A stretch of 64,000 nucleotides of DNA from Catonia carolina (lineage: Eukaryota; Arthropoda; Insecta; Hemiptera; Achilidae). Position numbers and translations under genes: made by a program. This document shows, piece by piece, positions 36,847 to 51,654 of the stretch. Position 1 is the first letter of the stretch. The number at the start of each line of letters is the position of its first letter. The DNA is taken from contig JAQMRL010000004.1 in NCBI GenBank assembly GCA_035578175.1, positions 77,365,401 to 77,429,400 on the forward strand, in the 5' to 3' direction. The notes below the pieces were generated by a model. That model was not told where the DNA came from, searched no databases, and saw nothing but the letters and a program-made list of their open reading frames with translations.

Positions 36847-38697
36847 AATTTTTCTGCTTACATTTTTGCTACGGCAATTAAGCGAATGCGGTCGCCGAAT
36901 TTTTTTTTATTTATCTCATGTGTACGAATCAGGTATTAAAGGTTATAGTTTTACACTGCCTGTGTAGAAGATATAAATACTGCTTATAAATTTCCCGTTA
37001 ACTAACAGATCCTAAATCAACGAAAAATAGACTTGACAAGACGTTACTTGAAAAATCATTTTTGATTTACGCTAATATTGTGTTTAACAGAAACACAAAT
37101 ATATGTATCAACATATAACTGGTAGTCAACAAACGATCTGTTAGGGTTGCGTGAGTAAGTCGGGCCAAGTGGAGTGTGATGCGCATGTGACGTCAACGGC
37201 TCAGGTAATAATTGCCCAATCAGAGTCTCGTATTTTCGGCCAATAAGAAAGCCCAGTTTTAACCAATCAGATGTCTTCTCTTGCGTCATTTTGATTGGTC
37301 AATATTGTCCAATCAGAGAGTTTATATAACTGTACTACGTCACACCGATGTCAACCAATGACAAAGTGTCTCGAGCGTTACGTCATTCGTCAGGATATGC
37401 GGCTTTCTGATTGGTCCGTACTGATTCTGGGCGTCACGTCGAGTGTGATTGTAATGTAAAATCCACACCTAATGCCAGCCTCTAGTTAACAGTAGGGCAA
37501 AACATATGAAGGTACCTTTTAATGAGATTTATAGTTTCTAGGTAAATATCACTTACGAAATATGTAGTACCCCATTGTAGAGATCTTTCGAGTTTTTAAG
37601 GAAATTAAAAGTTGGTTTCTGTTGCTGCTAAATGTTAACACGGTTTTTGAGAAATCACGAGTGTTCATTCGATACCGACACAAAGAAAAATAAACAATTG
37701 AGAGTTATCTATTTTTCCTAGTTCGATTTTTGTAACCTAATTTTTGGCCAGTAATGTATCATATTTTTAAGGGAATGACTTTATACAACTGAAAATAAAT
37801 ATTACGATACGTAGAAGGCAACTGAAAAATCTAATTCAAAATATCTTGAGACGAAACAAAGTCAATATCCTATCGGGTAAGAAAATATACCTCATTTATC
37901 CGTTTTATAACAAGAAAACTATTTTGCTCTACCAACGAGCATTAGTCGAAAAATAATAATCAACGGTCTGACAAAATGATGATATTATATTGGGCGATGT
38001 AATTTCGAAAAAGCTTTTCTGGCTTTACTCTTATTTCATTAGTTCCTGTATTTTAAGATGTATGAAATTTATTGTGGCCATAATGAAAAGGTAGAGTGTT
38101 AAACATTTTTTGCTTGTAGTTTGCTAGTTCCTGACCGTAAATATGTCTTCATTTTTACCACCGGGTCAGCCAATTATATGACTAAAGCACGTAAGAACAG
38201 AAGAGGTAGAGGTATAAATGACACTAGTCAGAGTTATCTCATCTGAGTTGCATGAATTTCATTTTACAATCAAACCCTGTTGATTATGAAATACAGGTGT
38301 CATTCGGAGAGTCGAAAGTACATGATTTTCCGAAGGACTGGCATTCTGATAAGTATAATTATAAACGCTGTGAGAAGACCATGTAAACCAACTCAACTCG
38401 TCTCACTCAGAAAAGATTTTAGAGCTTCAAACCACCTTGCCCGCTGCTTACCTAAAAAACAATATTCATTGCTCAACAATTTCAACAGCCAGCATTTTAG
38501 TTTACTGACAAATTGGATTGAAAATAAGTAATGTTATTAGCCTACCCTGCCTAAGAGAACGCATGACATGTTCGGCTTCGGAACGTTAAAAAGTTGCATC
38601 TGATAATGCTTTTAAAATTGTAATATTCGAACAAGCTGCCTACATAAACACTGATTACAGGCCTAAAACTATATAAAATCACAGCCATCGGGATCGC
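36847..38697. repeat. Satellite monomer M20 (uniform type)
   Basis: A 1851 bp copy. It has the common base at every diagnostic site: C at 725, A at 791, T at 1174, G at 1408 and T at 1657. I saw no private variant. Confidence 0.97.
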
Positions 38698-40548
38698 AAT
38701 TTTTCTGCTTACATTTTTGCTACGGCAATTAAGCGAATGCGGTCGCCGAATTTTTTTTTATTTATCTCATGTGTACGAATCAGGTATTAAAGGTTATAGT
38801 TTTACACTGCCTGTGTAGAAGATATAAATACTGCTTATAAATTTCCCGTTAACTAACAGATCCTAAATCAACGAAAAATAGACTTGACAAGACGTTACTT
38901 GAAAAATCATTTTTGATTTACGCTAATATTGTGTTTAACAGAAACACAAATATATGTATCAACATATAACTGGTAGTCAACAAACGATCTGTTAGGGTTG
39001 CGTGAGTAAGTCGGGCCAAGTGGAGTGTGATGCGCATGTGACGTCAACGGCTCAGGTAATAATTGCCCAATCAGAGTCTCGTATTTTCGGCCAATAAGAA
39101 AGCCCAGTTTTAACCAATCAGATGTCTTCTCTTGCGTCATTTTGATTGGTCAATATTGTCCAATCAGAGAGTTTATATAACTGTACTACGTCACACCGAT
39201 GTCAACCAATGACAAAGTGTCTCGAGCGTTACGTCATTCGTCAGGATATGCGGCTTTCTGATTGGTCCGTACTGATTCTGGGCGTCACGTCGAGTGTGAT
39301 TGTAATGTAAAATCCACACCTAATGCCAGCCTCTAGTTAACAGTAGGGCAAAACATATGAAGGTACCTTTTAATGAGATTTATAGTTTCTAGGTAAATAT
39401 CACTTACGAAATATGTAGTACCCCATTGTAGAGATCTTTCGAGTTTTTAAGGAAATTAAAAGTTGGTTTCTGTTGCTGCTAAATGTTAACACGGTTTTTG
39501 AGAAATCACGAGTGTTCATTCGATACCGACACAAAGAAAAATAAACAATTGAGAGTTATCTATTTTTCCTAGTTCGATTTTTGTAACCTAATTTTTGGCC
39601 AGTAATGTATCATATTTTTAAGGGAATGACTTTATACAACTGAAAATAAATATTACGATACGTAGAAGGCAACTGAAAAATCTAATTCAAAATATCTTGA
39701 GACGAAACAAAGTCAATATCCTATCGGGTAAGAAAATATACCTCATTTATCCGTTTTATAACAAGAAAACTATTTTGCTCTACCAACGAGCATTAGTCGA
39801 AAAATAATAATCAACGGTCTGACAAAATGATGATATTATATTGGGCGATGTAATTTCGAAAAAGCTTTTCTGGCTTTACTCTTATTTCATTAGTTCCTGT
39901 ATTTTAAGATGTATGAAATTTATTGTGGCCATAATGAAAAGGTAGAGTGTTAAACATTTTTTGCTTGTAGTTTGCTAGTTCCTGACCGTAAATATGTCTT
40001 CATTTTTACCACCGGGTCAGCCAATTATATGACTAAAGCACGTAAGAACAGAAGAGGTAGAGGTATAAATGACACTAGTCAGAGTTATCTCATCTGAGTT
40101 GCATGAATTTCATTTTACAATCAAACCCTGTTGATTATGAAATACAGGTGTCATTCGGAGAGTCGAAAGTACATGATTTTCCGAAGGACTGGCATTCTGA
40201 TAAGTATAATTATAAACGCTGTGAGAAGACCATGTAAACCAACTCAACTCGTCTCACTCAGAAAAGATTTTAGAGCTTCAAACCACCTTGCCCGCTGCTT
40301 ACCTAAAAAACAATATTCATTGCTCAACAATTTCAACAGCCAGCATTTTAGTTTACTGACAAATTGGATTGAAAATAAGTAATGTTATTAGCCTACCCTG
40401 CCTAAGAGAACGCATGACATGTTCGGCTTCGGAACGTTAAAAAGTTGCATCTGATAATGCTTTTAAAATTGTAATATTCGAACAAGCTGCCTACATAAAC
40501 ACTGATTACAGGCCTAAAACTATATAAAATCACAGCCATCGGGATCGC
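38698..40548. repeat. Satellite monomer M21 (uniform type)
   Basis: A 1851 bp copy in which I saw no difference from M20. Confidence 0.97.
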
Positions 40549-42399
40549 AATTTTTCTGCTTACATTTTTGCTACGGCAATTAAGCGAATGCGGTCGCCGA
40601 ATTTTTTTTTATTTATCTCATGTGTACGAATCAGGTATTAAAGGTTATAGTTTTACACTGCCTGTGTAGAAGATATAAATACTGCTTATAAATTTCCCGT
40701 TAACTAACAGATCCTAAATCAACGAAAAATAGACTTGACAAGACGTTACTTGAAAAATCATTTTTGATTTACGCTAATATTGTGTTTAACAGAAACACAA
40801 ATATATGTATCAACATATAACTGGTAGTCAACAAACGATCTGTTAGGGTTGCGTGAGTAAGTCGGGCCAAGTGGAGTGTGATGCGCATGTGACGTCAACG
40901 GCTCAGGTAATAATTGCCCAATCAGAGTCTCGTATTTTCGGCCAATAAGAAAGCCCAGTTTTAACCAATCAGATGTCTTCTCTTGCGTCATTTTGATTGG
41001 TCAATATTGTCCAATCAGAGAGTTTATATAACTGTACTACGTCACACCGATGTCAACCAATGACAAAGTGTCTCGAGCGTTACGTCATTCGTCAGGATAT
41101 GCGGCTTTCTGATTGGTCCGTACTGATTCTGGGCGTCACGTCGAGTGTGATTGTAATGTAAAATCCACACCTAATGCCAGCCTCTAGTTAACAGTAGGGC
41201 AAAACATATGAAGGTACCTTTTAATGAGATTTATAGTTTCTAGGTAAATATCACTTACGAAATATGTAGTACCCCATTGTAGAGATCTTTCGAGTTTTTA
41301 AGGAAATTAAAAGTTGGTTTCTGTTGCTGCTAAATGTTAACACGGTTTTTGAGAAATCACGAGTGTTCATTCGATACCGACACAAAGAAAAATAAACAAT
41401 TGAGAGTTATCTATTTTTCCTAGTTCGATTTTTGTAACCTAATTTTTGGCCAGTAATGTATCATATTTTTAAGGGAATGACTTTATACAACTGAAAATAA
41501 ATATTACGATACGTAGAAGGCAACTGAAAAATCTAATTCAAAATATCTTGAGACGAAACAAAGTCAATATCCTATCGGGTAAGAAAATATACCTCATTTA
41601 TCCGTTTTATAACAAGAAAACTATTTTGCTCTACCAACGAGCATTAGTCGAAAAATAATAATCAACGGTCTGACAAAATGATGATATTATATTGGGCGAT
41701 GTAATTTCGAAAAAGCTTTTCTGGCTTTACTCTTATTTCATTAGTTCCTGTATTTTAAGATGTATGAAATTTATTGTGGCCATAATGAAAAGGTAGAGTG
41801 TTAAACATTTTTTGCTTGTAGTTTGCTAGTTCCTGACCGTAAATATGTCTTCATTTTTACCACCGGGTCAGCCAATTATATGACTAAAGCACGTAAGAAC
41901 AGAAGAGGTAGAGGTATAAATGACACTAGTCAGAGTTATCTCATCTGAGTTGCATGAATTTCATTTTACAATCAAACCCTGTTGATTATGAAATACAGGT
42001 GTCATTCGGAGAGTCGAAAGTACATGATTTTCCGAAGGACTGGCATTCTGATAAGTATAATTATAAACGCTGTGAGAAGACCATGTAAACCAACTCAACT
42101 CGTCTCACTCAGAAAAGATTTTAGAGCTTCAAACCACCTTGCCCGCTGCTTACCTAAAAAACAATATTCATTGCTCAACAATTTCAACAGCCAGCATTTT
42201 AGTTTACTGACAAATTGGATTGAAAATAAGTAATGTTATTAGCCTACCCTGCCTAAGAGAACGCATGACATGTTCGGCTTCGGAACGTTAAAAAGTTGCA
42301 TCTGATAATGCTTTTAAAATTGTAATATTCGAACAAGCTGCCTACATAAACACTGATTACAGGCCTAAAACTATATAAAATCACAGCCATCGGGATCGC
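40549..42399. repeat. Satellite monomer M22 (uniform type)
   Basis: A 1851 bp copy in which I saw no difference from M20. Confidence 0.97.
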
Positions 42400-44250
42400 A
42401 ATTTTTCTGCTTACATTTTTGCTACGGCAATTAAGCGAATGCGGTCGCCGAATTTTTTTTTATTTATCTCATGTGTACGAATCAGGTATTAAAGGTTATA
42501 GTTTTACACTGCCTGTGTAGAAGATATAAATACTGCTTATAAATTTCCCGTTAACTAACAGATCCTAAATCAACGAAAAATAGACTTGACAAGACGTTAC
42601 TTGAAAAATCATTTTTGATTTACGCTAATATTGTGTTTAACAGAAACACAAATATATGTATCAACATATAACTGGTAGTCAACAAACGATCTGTTAGGGT
42701 TGCGTGAGTAAGTCGGGCCAAGTGGAGTGTGATGCGCATGTGACGTCAACGGCTCAGGTAATAATTGCCCAATCAGAGTCTCGTATTTTCGGCCAATAAG
42801 AAAGCCCAGTTTTAACCAATCAGATGTCTTCTCTTGCGTCATTTTGATTGGTCAATATTGTCCAATCAGAGAGTTTATATAACTGTACTACGTCACACCG
42901 ATGTCAACCAATGACAAAGTGTCTCGAGCGTTACGTCATTCGTCAGGATATGCGGCTTTCTGATTGGTCCGTACTGATTCTGGGCGTCACGTCGAGTGTG
43001 ATTGTAATGTAAAATCCACACCTAATGCCAGCCTCTAGTTAACAGTAGGGCAAAACATATGAAGGTACCTTTTAATGAGATTTATAGTTTCTAGGTAAAT
43101 ATCACTTACGAAATATGTAGTACCCCATTGTAGAGATCTTTCGAGTTTTTAAGGAAATTAAAAGTTGGTTTCTGTTGCTGCTAAATGTTAACACGGTTTT
43201 TGAGAAATCACGAGTGTTCATTCGATACCGACACAAAGAAAAATAAACAATTGAGAGTTATCTATTTTTCCTAGTTCGATTTTTGTAACCTAATTTTTGG
43301 CCAGTAATGTATCATATTTTTAAGGGAATGACTTTATACAACTGAAAATAAATATTACGATACGTAGAAGGCAACTGAAAAATCTAATTCAAAATATCTT
43401 GAGACGAAACAAAGTCAATATCCTATCGGGTAAGAAAATATACCTCATTTATCCGTTTTATAACAAGAAAACTATTTTGCTCTACCAACGAGCATTAGTC
43501 GAAAAATAATAATCAACGGTCTGACAAAATGATGATATTATATTGGGCGATGTAATTTCGAAAAAGCTTTTCTGGCTTTACTCTTATTTCATTAGTTCCT
43601 GTATTTTAAGATGTATGAAATTTATTGTGGCCATAATGAAAAGGTAGAGTGTTAAACATTTTTTGCTTGTAGTTTGCTAGTTCCTGACCGTAAATATGTC
43701 TTCATTTTTACCACCGGGTCAGCCAATTATATGACTAAAGCACGTAAGAACAGAAGAGGTAGAGGTATAAATGACACTAGTCAGAGTTATCTCATCTGAG
43801 TTGCATGAATTTCATTTTACAATCAAACCCTGTTGATTATGAAATACAGGTGTCATTCGGAGAGTCGAAAGTACATGATTTTCCGAAGGACTGGCATTCT
43901 GATAAGTATAATTATAAACGCTGTGAGAAGACCATGTAAACCAACTCAACTCGTCTCACTCAGAAAAGATTTTAGAGCTTCAAACCACCTTGCCCGCTGC
44001 TTACCTAAAAAACAATATTCATTGCTCAACAATTTCAACAGCCAGCATTTTAGTTTACTGACAAATTGGATTGAAAATAAGTAATGTTATTAGCCTACCC
44101 TGCCTAAGAGAACGCATGACATGTTCGGCTTCGGAACGTTAAAAAGTTGCATCTGATAATGCTTTTAAAATTGTAATATTCGAACAAGCTGCCTACATAA
44201 ACACTGATTACAGGCCTAAAACTATATAAAATCACAGCCATCGGGATCGC
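42400..44250. repeat. Satellite monomer M23 (uniform type)
   Basis: A 1851 bp copy in which I saw no difference from M20. Confidence 0.97.
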
Positions 44251-46101
44251 AATTTTTCTGCTTACATTTTTGCTACGGCAATTAAGCGAATGCGGTCGCC
44301 GAATTTTTTTTTATTTATCTCATGTGTACGAATCAGGTATTAAAGGTTATAGTTTTACACTGCCTGTGTAGAAGATATAAATACTGCTTATAAATTTCCC
44401 GTTAACTAACAGATCCTAAATCAACGAAAAATAGACTTGACAAGACGTTACTTGAAAAATCATTTTTGATTTACGCTAATATTGTGTTTAACAGAAACAC
44501 AAATATATGTATCAACATATAACTGGTAGTCAACAAACGATCTGTTAGGGTTGCGTGAGTAAGTCGGGCCAAGTGGAGTGTGATGCGCATGTGACGTCAA
44601 CGGCTCAGGTAATAATTGCCCAATCAGAGTCTCGTATTTTCGGCCAATAAGAAAGCCCAGTTTTAACCAATCAGATGTCTTCTCTTGCGTCATTTTGATT
44701 GGTCAATATTGTCCAATCAGAGAGTTTATATAACTGTACTACGTCACACCGATGTCAACCAATGACAAAGTGTCTCGAGCGTTACGTCATTCGTCAGGAT
44801 ATGCGGCTTTCTGATTGGTCCGTACTGATTCTGGGCGTCACGTCGAGTGTGATTGTAATGTAAAATCCACACCTAATGCCAGCCTCTAGTTAACAGTAGG
44901 GCAAAACATATGAAGGTACCTTTTAATGAGATTTATAGTTTCTAGGTAAATATCACTTACGAAATATGTAGTACCCCATTGTAGAGATCTTTCGAGTTTT
45001 TAAGGAAATTAAAAGTTGGTTTCTGTTGCTGCTAAATGTTAACACGGTTTTTGAGAAATCACGAGTGTTCATTCGATACCGACACAAAGAAAAATAAACA
45101 ATTGAGAGTTATCTATTTTTCCTAGTTCGATTTTTGTAACCTAATTTTTGGCCAGTAATGTATCATATTTTTAAGGGAATGACTTTATACAACTGAAAAT
45201 AAATATTACGATACGTAGAAGGCAACTGAAAAATCTAATTCAAAATATCTTGAGACGAAACAAAGTCAATATCCTATCGGGTAAGAAAATATACCTCATT
45301 TATCCGTTTTATAACAAGAAAACTATTTTGCTCTACCAACGAGCATTAGTCGAAAAATAATAATCAACGGTCTGACAAAATGATGATATTATATTGGGCG
45401 ATGTAATTTCGAAAAAGCTTTTCTGGCTTTACTCTTATTTCATTAGTTCCTGTATTTTAAGATGTATGAAATTTATTGTGGCCATAATGAAAAGGTAGAG
45501 TGTTAAACATTTTTTGCTTGTAGTTTGCTAGTTCCTGACCGTAAATATGTCTTCATTTTTACCACCGGGTCAGCCAATTATATGACTAAAGCACGTAAGA
45601 ACAGAAGAGGTAGAGGTATAAATGACACTAGTCAGAGTTATCTCATCTGAGTTGCATGAATTTCATTTTACAATCAAACCCTGTTGATTATGAAATACAG
45701 GTGTCATTCGGAGAGTCGAAAGTACATGATTTTCCGAAGGACTGGCATTCTGATAAGTATAATTATAAACGCTGTGAGAAGACCATGTAAACCAACTCAA
45801 CTCGTCTCACTCAGAAAAGATTTTAGAGCTTCAAACCACCTTGCCCGCTGCTTACCTAAAAAACAATATTCATTGCTCAACAATTTCAACAGCCAGCATT
45901 TTAGTTTACTGACAAATTGGATTGAAAATAAGTAATGTTATTAGCCTACCCTGCCTAAGAGAACGCATGACATGTTCGGCTTCGGAACGTTAAAAAGTTG
46001 CATCTGATAATGCTTTTAAAATTGTAATATTCGAACAAGCTGCCTACATAAACACTGATTACAGGCCTAAAACTATATAAAATCACAGCCATCGGGATCG
46101 C
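44251..46101. repeat. Satellite monomer M24 (uniform type)
   Basis: A 1851 bp copy in which I saw no difference from M20. Confidence 0.97.
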
Positions 46102-47952
46102 AATTTTTCTGCTTACATTTTTGCTACGGCAATTAAGCGAATGCGGTCGCCGAATTTTTTTTTATTTATCTCATGTGTACGAATCAGGTATTAAAGGTTA
46201 TAGTTTTACACTGCCTGTGTAGAAGATATAAATACTGCTTATAAATTTCCCGTTAACTAACAGATCCTAAATCAACGAAAAATAGACTTGACAAGACGTT
46301 ACTTGAAAAATCATTTTTGATTTACGCTAATATTGTGTTTAACAGAAACACAAATATATGTATCAACATATAACTGGTAGTCAACAAACGATCTGTTAGG
46401 GTTGCGTGAGTAAGTCGGGCCAAGTGGAGTGTGATGCGCATGTGACGTCAACGGCTCAGGTAATAATTGCCCAATCAGAGTCTCGTATTTTCGGCCAATA
46501 AGAAAGCCCAGTTTTAACCAATCAGATGTCTTCTCTTGCGTCATTTTGATTGGTCAATATTGTCCAATCAGAGAGTTTATATAACTGTACTACGTCACAC
46601 CGATGTCAACCAATGACAAAGTGTCTCGAGCGTTACGTCATTCGTCAGGATATGCGGCTTTCTGATTGGTCCGTACTGATTCTGGGCGTCACGTCGAGTG
46701 TGATTGTAATGTAAAATCCACACCTAATGCCAGCCTCTAGTTAACAGTAGGGCAAAACATATGAAGGTACCTTTTAATGAGATTTATAGTTTCTAGGTAA
46801 ATATCACTTACGAAATATGTAGTACCCCATTGTAGAGATCTTTCGAGTTTTTAAGGAAATTAAAAGTTGGTTTCTGTTGCTGCTAAATGTTAACACGGTT
46901 TTTGAGAAATCACGAGTGTTCATTCGATACCGACACAAAGAAAAATAAACAATTGAGAGTTATCTATTTTTCCTAGTTCGATTTTTGTAACCTAATTTTT
47001 GGCCAGTAATGTATCATATTTTTAAGGGAATGACTTTATACAACTGAAAATAAATATTACGATACGTAGAAGGCAACTGAAAAATCTAATTCAAAATATC
47101 TTGAGACGAAACAAAGTCAATATCCTATCGGGTAAGAAAATATACCTCATTTATCCGTTTTATAACAAGAAAACTATTTTGCTCTACCAACGAGCATTAG
47201 TCGAAAAATAATAATCAACGGTCTGACAAAATGATGATATTATATTGGGCGATGTAATTTCGAAAAAGCTTTTCTGGCTTTACTCTTATTTCATTAGTTC
47301 CTGTATTTTAAGATGTATGAAATTTATTGTGGCCATAATGAAAAGGTAGAGTGTTAAACATTTTTTGCTTGTAGTTTGCTAGTTCCTGACCGTAAATATG
47401 TCTTCATTTTTACCACCGGGTCAGCCAATTATATGACTAAAGCACGTAAGAACAGAAGAGGTAGAGGTATAAATGACACTAGTCAGAGTTATCTCATCTG
47501 AGTTGCATGAATTTCATTTTACAATCAAACCCTGTTGATTATGAAATACAGGTGTCATTCGGAGAGTCGAAAGTACATGATTTTCCGAAGGACTGGCATT
47601 CTGATAAGTATAATTGAAAACGCTGTGAGAAGACCATGTAAACCAACTCAACTCGTCTCACTCAGAAAAGATTTTAGAGCTTCAAACCACCTTGCCCGCT
47701 GCTTACCTAAAAAGCAATATTCATTGCTCAACAATTTCAACAGCCAGCATTTTAGTTTACTGACAAATTGGATTGAAAATAAGTAATGTTATTAGCCTAC
47801 CCTGCCTAAGAGAACGCAACACATGTTCGGCTTCGGAACGTTAAAAAGTTGCATCTGATAATGCTTTTAAAATTGTAATATTCGAACAAGCTGCCTACAT
47901 AAACACTGATTACAGGCCTAAAACTATATAAAATCACAGCCATCGGGATCGC
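46102..47952. repeat. Satellite monomer M25
   Basis: A 1851 bp copy. It is uniform type except for GA at 47616-47617 and G at 47714, shared with M19, and a private AC replacing TG at 47819-47820. It lacks M19's A at offset 765. Confidence 0.97.
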
Positions 47953-49803
47953 AATTTTTCTGCTTACATTTTTGCTACGGCAATTAAGCGAATGCGGTCG
48001 CCGAATTTTTTTTTATTTATCTCATGTGTACGAATCAGGTATTAAAGGTTATAGTTTTACACTGCCTGTGTAGAAGATATAAATACTGCTTATAAATTTC
48101 CCGTTAACTAACAGATCCTAAATCAACGAAAAATAGACTTGACAAGACGTTACTTGAAAAATCATTTTTGATTTACGCTAATATTGTGTTTAACAGAAAC
48201 ACAAATATATGTATCAACATATAACTGGTAGTCAACAAACGATCTGTTAGGGTTGCGTGAGTAAGTCGGGCCAAGTGGAGTGTGATGCGCATGTGACGTC
48301 AACGGCTCAGGTAATAATTGCCCAATCAGAGTCTCGTATTTTCGGCCAATAAGAAAGCCCAGTTTTAACCAATCAGATGTCTTCTCTTGCGTCATTTTGA
48401 TTGGTCAATATTGTCCAATCAGAGAGTTTATATAACTGTACTACGTCACACCGATGTCAACCAATGACAAAGTGTCTCGAGCGTTACGTCATTCGTCAGG
48501 ATATGCGGCTTTCTGATTGGTCCGTACTGATTCTGGGCGTCACGTCGAGTGTGATTGTAATGTAAAATCCACACCTAATGCCAGCCTCTAGTTAACAGTA
48601 GGGCAAAACATATGAAGGTACCTTTTAATGAGATTTATAGTTTCTAGGTAAATATCACTTACGAAATATGTAGTACCCCATTGTAGAGATCTTTCGAGTT
48701 TTTAAGGAAATTAAAAGTTGGTTTCTGTTGCTGCTAAATGTTAACACGGTTTTTGAGAAATCACGAGTGTTCATTCGATACCGACACAAAGAAAAATAAA
48801 CAATTGAGAGTTATCTATTTTTCCTAGTTCGATTTTTGTAACCTAATTTTTGGCCAGTAATGTATCATATTTTTAAGGGAATGACTTTATACAACTGAAA
48901 ATAAATATTACGATACGTAGAAGGCAACTGAAAAATCTAATTCAAAATATCTTGAGACGAAACAAAGTCAATATCCTATCGGGTAAGAAAATATACCTCA
49001 TTTATCCGTTTTATAACAAGAAAACTATTTTGCTCTACCAACGAGCATTAGTCGAAAAATAATAATCAACGGTCTGACAAAATGATGATATTATATTGGG
49101 CGATGTAATTTCGAAAAAGCTTTTCTGGCTTTACTCTTATTTCATTAGTTCCTGTATTTTAAGATGTATGAAATTTATTGTGGCCATAATGAAAAGGTAG
49201 AGTGTTAAACATTTTTTGCTTGTAGTTTGCTAGTTCCTGACCGTAAATATGTCTTCATTTTTACCACCGGGTCAGCCAATTATATGACTAAAGCACGTAA
49301 GAACAGAAGAGGTAGAGGTATAAATGACACTAGTCAGAGTTATCTCATCTGAGTTGCATGAATTTCATTTTACAATCAAACCCTGTTGATTATGAAATAC
49401 AGGTGTCATTCGGAGAGTCGAAAGTACATGATTTTCCGAAGGACTGGCATTCTGATAAGTATAATTATAAACGCTGTGAGAAGACCATGTAAACCAACTC
49501 AACTCGTCTCACTCAGAAAAGATTTTAGAGCTTCAAACCACCTTGCCCGCTGCTTACCTAAAAAACAATATTCATTGCTCAACAATTTCAACAGCCAGCA
49601 TTTTAGTTTACTGACAAATTGGATTGAAAATAAGTAATGTTATTAGCCTACCCTGCCTAAGAGAACGCATGACATGTTCGGCTTCGGAACGTTAAAAAGT
49701 TGCATCTGATAATGCTTTTAAAATTGTAATATTCGAACAAGCTGCCTACATAAACACTGATTACAGGCCTAAAACTATATAAAATCACAGCCATCGGGAT
49801 CGC
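47953..49803. repeat. Satellite monomer M26 (uniform type)
   Basis: A 1851 bp copy in which I saw no difference from M20. Confidence 0.97.
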
Positions 49804-51654
49804 AATTTTTCTGCTTACATTTTTGCTACGGCAATTAAGCGAATGCGGTCGCCGAATTTTTTTTTATTTATCTCATGTGTACGAATCAGGTATTAAAGGT
49901 TATAGTTTTACACTGCCTGTGTAGAAGATATAAATACTGCTTATAAATTTCCCGTTAACTAACAGATCCTAAATCAACGAAAAATAGACTTGACAAGACG
50001 TTACTTGAAAAATCATTTTTGATTTACGCTAATATTGTGTTTAACAGAAACACAAATATATGTATCAACATATAACTGGTAGTCAACAAACGATCTGTTA
50101 GGGTTGCGTGAGTAAGTCGGGCCAAGTGGAGTGTGATGCGCATGTGACGTCAACGGCTCAGGTAATAATTGCCCAATCAGAGTCTCGTATTTTCGGCCAA
50201 TAAGAAAGCCCAGTTTTAACCAATCAGATGTCTTCTCTTGCGTCATTTTGATTGGTCAATATTGTCCAATCAGAGAGTTTATATAACTGTACTACGTCAC
50301 ACCGATGTCAACCAATGACAAAGTGTCTCGAGCGTTACGTCATTCGTCAGGATATGCGGCTTTCTGATTGGTCCGTACTGATTCTGGGCGTCACGTCGAG
50401 TGTGATTGTAATGTAAAATCCACACCTAATGCCAGCCTCTAGTTAACAGTAGGGCAAAACATATGAAGGTACCTTTTAATGAGATTTATAGTTTCTAGGT
50501 AAATATCACTTACGAAATATGTAGTACCCCATTGTAGAGATCTTTCGAGTTTTTAAGGAAATTAAAAGTTGGTTTCTGTTGCTGCTAAATGTTAACACGG
50601 TTTTTGAGAAATCACGAGTGTTCATTCGATACCGACACAAAGAAAAATAAACAATTGAGAGTTATCTATTTTTCCTAGTTCGATTTTTGTAACCTAATTT
50701 TTGGCCAGTAATGTATCATATTTTTAAGGGAATGACTTTATACAACTGAAAATAAATATTACGATACGTAGAAGGCAACTGAAAAATCTAATTCAAAATA
50801 TCTTGAGACGAAACAAAGTCAATATCCTATCGGGTAAGAAAATATACCTCATTTATCCGTTTTATAACAAGAAAACTATTTTGCTCTACCAACGAGCATT
50901 AGTCGAAAAATAATAATCAACGGTCTGACAAAATGATGATATTATATTGGGCGATGTAATTTCGAAAAAGCTTTTCTGGCTTTACTCTTATTTCATTAGT
51001 TCCTGTATTTTAAGATGTATGAAATTTATTGTGGCCATAATGAAAAGGTAGAGTGTTAAACATTTTTTGCTTGTAGTTTGCTAGTTCCTGACCGTAAATA
51101 TGTCTTCATTTTTACCACCGGGTCAGCCAATTATATGACTAAAGCACGTAAGAACAGAAGAGGTAGAGGTATAAATGACACTAGTCAGAGTTATCTCATC
51201 TGAGTTGCATGAATTTCATTTTACAATCAAACCCTGTTGATTATGAAATACAGGTGTCATTCGGAGAGTCGAAAGTACATGATTTTCCGAAGGACTGGCA
51301 TTCTGATAAGTATAATTATAAACGCTGTGAGAAGACCATGTAAACCAACTCAACTCGTCTCACTCAGAAAAGATTTTAGAGCTTCAAACCACCTTGCCCG
51401 CTGCTTACCTAAAAAACAATATTCATTGCTCAACAATTTCAACAGCCAGCATTTTAGTTTACTGACAAATTGGATTGAAAATAAGTAATGTTATTAGCCT
51501 ACCCTGCCTAAGAGAACGCATGACATGTACGGCTTCGGAACGTTAAAAAGTTGCATCTGATAATGCTTTTAAAATTGTAATATTCGAACAAGCTGCCTAC
51601 ATAAACACTGATTACAGGCCTAAAACTATATAAAATCACAGCCATCGGGATCGC
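49804..51654. repeat. Satellite monomer M27
   Basis: A 1851 bp copy of uniform type with one private A at 51529. Confidence 0.97.
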
